In this document: positions 58,642 through 64,000 of the stretch, piece after piece
Layout: each line of letters begins with the position of its first letter
How positions within the stretch are numbered: the first letter of the stretch is position 1
Assembly (NCBI RefSeq): GCF_013408245.1
Contig: NZ_JACBYS010000002.1
Coordinates: 558,001-622,000 of the forward strand
Source of the DNA: Duganella sp. 1224
GTDB taxonomy: Bacteria > Pseudomonadota > Gammaproteobacteria > Burkholderiales > Burkholderiaceae_D
Direction of reading: 5' to 3'
Length of the DNA: 64,000 nucleotides
Position numbers and translations under genes: made by a program
The notes under the pieces: generated by a model
The model's input: the letters and a program-made list of their open reading frames with translations, nothing else
Databases searched by the model: none
Told to the model about the DNA's origin: nothing

Positions 58642-59298
58642 ATGCTGACAAAAATTCTTGATCATCTGGAGGAGTGGATCATCACCCTGCTGATGGGCGG
58701 AGCGACGCTGCTCATCTTCCTGTCCGTGGTCCATCGCTACGGCACCGGCCTGCCGATTCCCTACGTGCAGGACTACCTGCTGTCGCTGCATTTTGAATGG
58801 GCGCAAGAGCTGTCCATCATCATGTTCGTGTGGATGGCCAAGTTCGGCGCCGCCTATGGCGTGCGCAAGGGCGTGCACGTCGGCGTCGATGTGCTGGTCA
58901 ACCGCATGCCGACCGACTGGCGCCGCTTCACCGTGCTGCTGGCCCTGTTCTGCGGCATGCTGTTCACCGGCATCGTCGGCACGCTGGGCCTGACCTTCGT
59001 GTGGGACAACGGCATGCACCACGCGGTCTACACGCTGCTGGGCTGGGACGCCAGCGCGGTGCCGGAAGGCCCGACCACGCCGGACCTCGAATGGCCGACC
59101 TGGTTCATCTACTCGGCCGTGCCGCTGGGTTCCTACCTGATGTGCTTCCGCTTCATCCAGGTGGCCTACGCCTACCTGGTGCGCGGCGAACTGCCGCACC
59201 ATGACGAATCGCACGTCGAAGGCCTGGACGACGACGAGGACGACGAACTGTTCGCCGCCGCGCCGCATCCACACCCTGCGCACGGAGGTGCACGATGA
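58642..59298 (+). CDS. dctQ: TRAP transporter small permease subunit
   Basis: The 218-residue protein has four membrane helices in the DctQ pattern (LEEWIITLLMGGATLLIFLSVVHRYG; FEWAQELSIIMFVWMAKFGAAYGVRKGVHVGVDVLVNRMP, containing the E-W segment typical of DctQ). An extra His/Asp-rich cytoplasmic tail of ~30 residues ends it. It forms the membrane complex with DctM. The four bases at the stop overlap dctM. Confidence 0.93.
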   Translation: MLTKILDHLEEWIITLLMGGATLLIFLSVVHRYGTGLPIPYVQDYLLSLHFEWAQELSIIMFVWMAKFGAAYGVRKGVHVGVDVLVNRMPTDWRRFTVLLALFCGMLFTGIVGTLGLTFVWDNGMHHAVYTLLGWDASAVPEGPTTPDLEWPTWFIYSAVPLGSYLMCFRFIQVAYAYLVRGELPHHDESHVEGLDDDEDDELFAAAPHPHPAHGGAR

Positions 59299-60686
59299 GC
59301 GGCGCCGTGGCGATGCAGGGCATCGAGCCCTGGACCAAGAAAAAAGCCGGCACCGTGCTGTCGGTGATCGCCGGCATCCTGCTGGCGGTGTGCCTGCTGG
59401 GCGGCAAGGTTGGCATCGTGTTCGCGCTGCTGATCCTGCTGATGCTGACCGGCATCCCGGTTTCCATCGCGCTCGGCCTGACGGTGCTGATGTTCATGTA
59501 CCTGCTGACCCAGGTGCCGGTGGAGGCGGTGGCGCTGAAGCTGTTCAGCGGCATCGAGAAGTTCGAGATCATGGCCATTCCGCTGTTTATTTTGGCCGGT
59601 AACTTCCTCACCCACGGCGGCGTGGCCAAGCGCATGATCGCCTTTGCCACCAGCCTCATCGGCCACTGGCACGGCGGCCTGGCGCTGGCCGGCATCATCG
59701 CCTGCGCCATGTTTGCGCTGGTGTGCGGTTCGTCGGTGGCGACGGTGGTGGCGATCGGTTCGATCATCCTGCCGGCCATGGTCAAGCAGGGCTATCCGAA
59801 GCACTTCGGCGCCGGCGTCATCATCACCGCCGGCTCGCTGGGCATCCTGATGCTGCCGTCGATTCCAAAGGTGATTTACGCGATTTCAACCAACACCTCG
59901 ATCGGCGCGCTGTTCCTGGCCGGCCTGTTCCCCGGCATTTTGCTGACCGTGATGTTGTGCGGCACCACGTGGGTGCTGGCGCGCAAGAACAACTATCCGC
60001 GCATGCGCAAGGCCGGCTGGAAGCAGCGCTGGACCGCGTTCCGCAAGAGCGTGTGGGGCTTGATGCTGGTGGTGATCATCATCGGCGGCATTACCAAGGG
60101 CATCTTCACGCCGACCGAGGCGGCGGCGATGAGCGCGGTGTATGCGTTTCTGATTTCGGTGTTCGTCTACAAGGACATGCCGCTGTCGAAAACGCCGGAA
60201 GTGCTGAAGAAATCGGCAGCGCTGTCGGCCATGCTGTTGTACATCATCACCAACGCCGTGCTGTTCTCCTTCCTGATGGCGCACGAGAACATTCCACAGG
60301 CAATGGCGGACTGGATACTGGCCAAGGACCTGGGCCAGGCGGGCTTCCTGTTCTTCACCAATATCCTGCTGCTGCTGGCGGGGAATGTGATGGAGCCGTC
60401 GTCGATTATCCTGGTGATGGCGCCGATCCTGCACCCTGCGGCGATCCGCCTGGGGATTGACGCCGTACACTTCGGCATCATGATCGACGCGAACATGGAA
60501 GTGGGCTTGTGCCACCCGCCGGTGGGCCTGAATCTGTACGTGGCCAGCGGCATTTCGAAGATGAGCATCTCCGAGCTGACCGTGGCGGTGATGCCGTGGC
60601 TGATCACGATGCTGGTGTTCCTGGTGATCGTGACCTACTGGCCGGGGTTGTCGCTCTGGCTGCCGAAGGCGATGGGGCTGATGTAA
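59295..60686 (+). CDS. dctM: TRAP transporter large permease subunit
   Basis: The 463-residue protein has about twelve membrane helices and DctM landmarks: LTGIPVSIALGL, IPLFILAGNFLTHGGVAKRMI, CGSSVATVVAIGSIILPAM and the C-terminal FGIMIDANMEVGLCHPPVGLNLYVASGI. It imports C4-dicarboxylates (succinate/malate/fumarate class) using a sodium gradient together with DctQ and DctP. It is followed by a family A palindrome. Confidence 0.95.
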   Translation: MSGAVAMQGIEPWTKKKAGTVLSVIAGILLAVCLLGGKVGIVFALLILLMLTGIPVSIALGLTVLMFMYLLTQVPVEAVALKLFSGIEKFEIMAIPLFILAGNFLTHGGVAKRMIAFATSLIGHWHGGLALAGIIACAMFALVCGSSVATVVAIGSIILPAMVKQGYPKHFGAGVIITAGSLGILMLPSIPKVIYAISTNTSIGALFLAGLFPGILLTVMLCGTTWVLARKNNYPRMRKAGWKQRWTAFRKSVWGLMLVVIIIGGITKGIFTPTEAAAMSAVYAFLISVFVYKDMPLSKTPEVLKKSAALSAMLLYIITNAVLFSFLMAHENIPQAMADWILAKDLGQAGFLFFTNILLLLAGNVMEPSSIILVMAPILHPAAIRLGIDAVHFGIMIDANMEVGLCHPPVGLNLYVASGISKMSISELTVAVMPWLITMLVFLVIVTYWPGLSLWLPKAMGLM

Positions 60687-60720
60687 GCGGCACCCGCAGA
60701 ACCCGCACACCGCTGCGGCC

Positions 60721-60750
60721 AGGGTCTGACCCCGTACGGGGTCAGACCCT
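60721..60750. repeat. Dispersed palindrome, family A, copy 3
   Basis: AGGGTCTGACCCC, spacer GTAC, GGGGTCAGACCCT is a perfect inverted repeat. It lies 35 bases after the dctM stop. It is followed by the bidirectional terminator at 60789. Confidence 0.9.
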
Positions 60751-60788
60751 TTCGTTTGGGGGTACTGAGCGCGGCATCGTCGCAAAAA

Positions 60789-60811
60789 AAAGGAGGCCCG
60801 CGGCCTCCTTT
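60789..60811 (-). terminator. Terminator between convergent dctM and dctP
   Basis: AAAGGAGGCC-CGC-GGCCTCCTTT forms ten pairs. On the minus strand it is followed by a run of T (plus-strand A-run 60784-60791). It ends the dctP transcript and may also stop read-through from dctM. Confidence 0.85.
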
Positions 60812-60829
60812 CCTTTCCCCGCCGGCGAA

Positions 60830-61816
60830 TTACTTCGCTGCCTCCTTGTTGATCGCCGAGATCAGGTCCTTGCCGATCCGGCCTTCCATCTGCTGCTGCA
60901 CCGGTAGCAGGGCCTTGCGCCATTCGGCCTGCTCTTTCACGCTGAGGGTGTACACCTCGGTCTTGCCGGCCTTCTTGATCGCGTCCAGCGCCATGTCGTT
61001 GTCGCGCTGCGCGATGGCTTTCTCGAAGGTGGTGGCTTCCTTCATCGCCTTATCCAGCGCGGCGCGGATATCCGGCGGCAGGCCGTCCCAGAACTTCTTG
61101 TTGACGATTACCGCATAGCCCAGATAACCGTGGTTCGACACCGTCACATACTTCTGCACCTCGTGCATCTTCTGCGTGTACATGTTCGACGGCGGGTTCT
61201 CGGTGCCATCCACCACGCCGGTCTGCAGCGCCTGATACACCTCGGAGAACGCCAGCACCTGCGGATTGGCGCCCAGCGCGCGCATCTGCGCGTCCAGCAC
61301 CTTGGACGACTGGATACGCATCTTCAGGCCCTTGAAATCGGTCGGGTTATGCAGCGGCTTATTCGCCGACATCACCTTGAAGCCATTGTCCCAGAACGCC
61401 AGGCCGGTGATGCCCTTCGGCTCCAGCTTCTTCAGCAGCGACTTGCCGATTTCGCCTTCGGTCACGTTGTACAGCGCGGTCTTGGACGGGAAGATGTACG
61501 GCAGGTCGAAGGCTTCGAATTCCTTCACGCCCAGCGGGCCGAATTTGGCCAGCGACGGCGCCAGCATCTGCACGGCGCCCAGCTGCAGCGCTTCCAGTTC
61601 TTCCTTGTCCTTGTACAGCTGGCTGTTCGGATACACCTCGATCTTCACGCGGCCATTGGTTGCCTTTTCGGCCAGCTGCTTGAAACGCTCCGCGGCCTGG
61701 CCTTTCGGCGTGTCGGTCGCCACCACGTGGCTGAATTTGATGACGATCGGCGCCTGGGCGTATGCGTTGAAGCTCAGGGCTGCGCTCAGGACGAGCAGGA
61801 CGGGTTTCAGTTTCAT
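60830..61816 (-). CDS. dctP: TRAP transporter periplasmic solute-binding protein
   Basis: The 328-residue protein has a signal peptide (VLLVLSAALSFNAYA) and the DctP fold: IVIKFSHVVATDTPKGQAAERFKQLAEKATNGRVKIEVYPNSQLYKDKEELEALQLGAVQM, then WDNGFKVMSANK and the solute-contact region GLKMRIQSSKVLDAQMRALGANPQVLAFSEVYQALQTGVVDGTENPP. It binds the dicarboxylate and delivers it to DctQM. It is convergent to dctQM rather than in the same operon. CAGGAGA precedes the ATG. Confidence 0.95.
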   Translation of the reverse strand: MKLKPVLLVLSAALSFNAYAQAPIVIKFSHVVATDTPKGQAAERFKQLAEKATNGRVKIEVYPNSQLYKDKEELEALQLGAVQMLAPSLAKFGPLGVKEFEAFDLPYIFPSKTALYNVTEGEIGKSLLKKLEPKGITGLAFWDNGFKVMSANKPLHNPTDFKGLKMRIQSSKVLDAQMRALGANPQVLAFSEVYQALQTGVVDGTENPPSNMYTQKMHEVQKYVTVSNHGYLGYAVIVNKKFWDGLPPDIRAALDKAMKEATTFEKAIAQRDNDMALDAIKKAGKTEVYTLSVKEQAEWRKALLPVQQQMEGRIGKDLISAINKEAAK

Positions 61817-61894
61817 GAAGTCTCCTGGTGGGTTTAAAGTTACACTATTGTTCTATTCTGACCGATTCTTATAAATCGCTGCAACACTGGCAAC

Positions 61895-61908
61895 TGTGGA
61901 TAACCACA
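61895..61908. promoter_or_regulatory. Palindromic site between dctP and dctS
   Basis: TGTGG-ATAA-CCACA is an inverted repeat in the 129-base divergent region between dctP and the sensor kinase. Nearby CGATT-CTTATA-AATCG is a second one. They may be binding sites for the response regulator; this is inference. Confidence 0.3.
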
Positions 61909-61945
61909 ATGACCACATTCCCGTGACAAGCTACCCTCACCACCC

Positions 61946-63973
61946 ATGACGCCACCGCCCTCCGACACCCCGGCACCGCGCCGCCGCGGCCACTCCAGCA
62001 CCTCGCTGCGCTGGCTGCTGCCGATCGTGCTGGTGTTGTTTTTTCTGGCCATCCTGATTTGGCTGCCGTGGCAGGCGCGCCAGATGGAGAGCAATGAGCG
62101 CCAGGAGCAACTGATCGCCGACACGCTGTGGGTCGAACAGACCATCCGCTTCCAGATGGGCCGCGACGAGGAAAGCCTGCGCAGCCTGGGCGTGGAAATC
62201 GCCGCCGGCCACCTGTCGCAGAAAGAGCTGCACGAGCGCATGGCACGGGTGCTGAAGAACGGCCACGAGCTGGTGCGCGTGGCGTGGCTCAAGCCGGACG
62301 GCATATTGGGCGCCAGCAGCGACCCGCTGGCCAACCCGGTGGAGCTGTCGCCGGCGTCGCGCGCCACCGCCGAGATCACGCGCAAAACGCGCCGGCCGAT
62401 GTACACGCAGCCGGAGGCGCAGTCGCACGTGTCGTCGGCCGCGCCGTCGGCGGTGCTGATGGACTATCACGTGCCGCTGTTCCGCGGCGACGACTACCTG
62501 GGCGACCTGGTGGCCACCTACCAGACCAGCGCGCTGCTGGACGAAATGGTGCCCTGGTGGTTCGCGCAGGACAACCAGGTCACGCTGGTGGACCGCGACG
62601 ACAAGGTGCTGGCGCGGCGCGCGGCCGCCGGGCCGGGACACGGCGTCTACACCCACAAGCGCGCGCTCGACCTGCCCGGCGCCTCGGTCACGCTGGTGAC
62701 GGACAGCGTCAAGAGCGAACCGCAGCTGCTGCCTAACCTGCTGGTCGGCTCGGTGATCGTGCTGTCGCTTGGCCTGCTTTGGAGCCTGCTCGCGCTGTGG
62801 GGCCACATCTCCAGGCGGCTGGCAGCGGAAGGCGCGCTGCGCCAGCAGATGTCGTTCCGCACCGCGATGGAAAATTCGCTGGTCACCGGCCTACGCGCGC
62901 GCGACCTGGAGGGCCGCATCACCTACGTCAATCCGGCCTTCTGCCAGATCGTCGGCTATCCGGCCGAGGAAATCGTCGGCAAGCTGCCGCCCATGCCCTA
63001 CTGGGCCGAGGAAGCGATGTCCGAATACCAGGCGCGCTTCGCCTCGGTATTGGCCGGCAAGGTCACGCCGCAATTCGAAACCTTCTTCCAGCGCCCCAAT
63101 GGCGAACGGGTGCCGGTGCTGGTGTTCGAGGCGCCGCTGGTGGACAACAACGGCAAGCAGACCGGCTGGATGGGCTCCATCCTCGACATCTCCGACCGCA
63201 AGCGCATCGAAGAGGTCAACCGCCAGCAGCAGGAGAAGTTGCAATCGTCGGCGCGCCTGGCGACGATGGGCGAAATCGCCTCGATGCTGGCGCACGAACT
63301 GAATCAGCCGCTGGCCGCCATCTCCAGCTACACCACCGGCGCGCTGAATGTGCTGGACCGCGCGCAGGATGACAAGCCGCTCGATTGCGCCATCCTCAAG
63401 CCGGCGCTGGAACAGGCCAGCGCCCAGGCGCAGCGGGCCGGCCAGATCATCCGCAGCGTGCACGAATTCGTCAAGAAGCGCGAACCGCAGCGGCAGGCGG
63501 TGGCCATCGCCTCGCTGCTGGACGGCATCCGCGCGCTGATCGAACTGCAGGCGCGCCAGAGCTATGTCTCCTTCCGCACGGAGATTCCGCCCGACCTGCC
63601 GCCGGTGCGCGCCGACCGCGTGATGATCGAACAGGTGCTGCTCAACCTCACCCGCAACGGCATCGAGGCGATGCAGCACGTGTCGCCGCAGCGCCGCATC
63701 CTGAACGTGGTGGCGTCCTACGACGCCGAGGCGGAAAAAGTCAGCGTGGAAGTGATCGACCAGGGGCACGGCATTCCGGACGAGGTGGCGCAGCGCCTGT
63801 TCTCGCCGTTCTTCTCGACCAAGGCCGAAGGCATGGGCATGGGACTCAACATCTGCCGGACTGCGATAGAATTCCACGGTGGCGCGCTGACCTTCCGCGC
63901 CAATCCGCAGGGCGGGACCATATTTACGTTCGTGCTGCCGGCCGTGCCGGCCGCCGCGACCCAGGAGACATAG
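61946..63973 (+). CDS. dctS: Sensor histidine kinase, DctS-like
   Basis: The 675-residue protein has a first membrane helix (LLPIVLVLFFLAILIWLPW), a ~230-residue periplasmic sensor domain, and a second helix near 270-290. A PAS domain (~315-430) and the kinase core follow. The phosphoacceptor is H450 in MLAHELNQPLAAI. The ATP-binding boxes are NLTRNGIEAM, DQGHGIPDEVAQRLF and GMGMGLNICRTAIEFHGG. A PAS domain between the second helix and the kinase, and no DctD-like AAA domain, favour the DctS/FixL type of C4-dicarboxylate sensor over DctB. It is divergent from dctP. Confidence 0.9.
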   Translation: MTPPPSDTPAPRRRGHSSTSLRWLLPIVLVLFFLAILIWLPWQARQMESNERQEQLIADTLWVEQTIRFQMGRDEESLRSLGVEIAAGHLSQKELHERMARVLKNGHELVRVAWLKPDGILGASSDPLANPVELSPASRATAEITRKTRRPMYTQPEAQSHVSSAAPSAVLMDYHVPLFRGDDYLGDLVATYQTSALLDEMVPWWFAQDNQVTLVDRDDKVLARRAAAGPGHGVYTHKRALDLPGASVTLVTDSVKSEPQLLPNLLVGSVIVLSLGLLWSLLALWGHISRRLAAEGALRQQMSFRTAMENSLVTGLRARDLEGRITYVNPAFCQIVGYPAEEIVGKLPPMPYWAEEAMSEYQARFASVLAGKVTPQFETFFQRPNGERVPVLVFEAPLVDNNGKQTGWMGSILDISDRKRIEEVNRQQQEKLQSSARLATMGEIASMLAHELNQPLAAISSYTTGALNVLDRAQDDKPLDCAILKPALEQASAQAQRAGQIIRSVHEFVKKREPQRQAVAIASLLDGIRALIELQARQSYVSFRTEIPPDLPPVRADRVMIEQVLLNLTRNGIEAMQHVSPQRRILNVVASYDAEAEKVSVEVIDQGHGIPDEVAQRLFSPFFSTKAEGMGMGLNICRTAIEFHGGALTFRANPQGGTIFTFVLPAVPAAATQET

Positions 63974-63978
63974 GAAAA

Positions 63979-64000
63979 ATGCTGCATATCGTCGACGACG
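63979..64000 (+). CDS. dctR: Response regulator, first seven codons only
   Basis: ATG at 63979 follows the kinase stop by five bases, and the readable part MLHIVDD(D) is the start of a receiver domain with the acidic pocket. The wording is like FixJ/DctR regulators. The rest is outside the window. The cognate target is probably the dctQM/dctP genes. Confidence 0.7.

Noticed and set aside
1..64000. CRISPR arrays, insertion sequences and prophage
   Set aside because: No regularly spaced direct repeats, transposase or phage structural genes were seen; the repeats present are dispersed palindromes of two families.

Overview
The window is chromosomal DNA from a high-GC betaproteobacterium. It is most likely a member of Oxalobacteraceae (Massilia/Duganella/Janthinobacterium-like). 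The reasons are the GC-rich codon use, the rpsU-yqeY-dnaG-rpoD cluster with a betaproteobacterial-type RpoD, the many c-di-GMP and chemotaxis proteins, and short dispersed palindromes between genes. I judged this by reading; no database search was run. Nothing looks like a prophage, plasmid, IS element or CRISPR array.

Layout. (1) 1-12652, plus strand: a surface-polysaccharide locus. It holds an ABC-2 exporter (wzm end, wzt with a carbohydrate-binding C-terminus), a degenerate FkbM-like protein, two GT4 glycosyltransferases (one with multiple domains), and then a second module. That module has a GT-C membrane transferase, a polyprenyl-phosphate glycosyltransferase, a WecD-like acetyltransferase, a four-helix SMR/EamA-type protein and a WecE aminotransferase. 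I read it as making an Und-P-linked 4-acetamido-4,6-dideoxyhexose, flipping it, and adding it to the exported glycan in the periplasm. (2) 12659-31271: an acyltransferase, RhlE helicase, a propeller-GGDEF sensor, a chemoreceptor, a TonB receptor, a PAS-GGDEF-EAL protein, an argO/argP-type exporter-regulator pair, a DOT1-like methyltransferase, small unknown proteins, a Gfo/Idh/MocA oxidoreductase and an HdeA/B-like protein. (3) 31497-43304: a LuxR-type regulator, tRNA-Ile2(CAU), the macromolecular synthesis cluster in the order rpsU, yqeY, dnaG, rpoD (minus strand), a BaiN/YhiN flavoprotein, YbiB, AroG, a NirD-like protein and TsaD. (4) 43301-58072: a LysR/SDR divergent pair, a four-gene run (GGDEF, DUF427, AAA ATPase, YdjM-like), a DsbA-like protein with PlsY, YbaK divergent from an endonuclease/exonuclease/phosphatase, an RND efflux pair, and XerD with Ogt. 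(5) 58073-64000: a roughly 570-base gene-free stretch with tandem minus-strand terminators and a candidate small RNA, then a TRAP dicarboxylate transporter whose binding protein is convergent to the permeases, followed by a DctS-like kinase and the first codons of its response regulator.

Two families of dispersed inverted repeats recur between genes. In two cases a repeat supplies the stop codon of the upstream gene. The points most worth a second look are the periplasmic glycan-decoration module, the duplicated and truncated domain in the large glycosyltransferase, the catalytically degenerate FkbM-like protein, the DOT1-like methyltransferase and the candidate small RNA near 58.3 kb.
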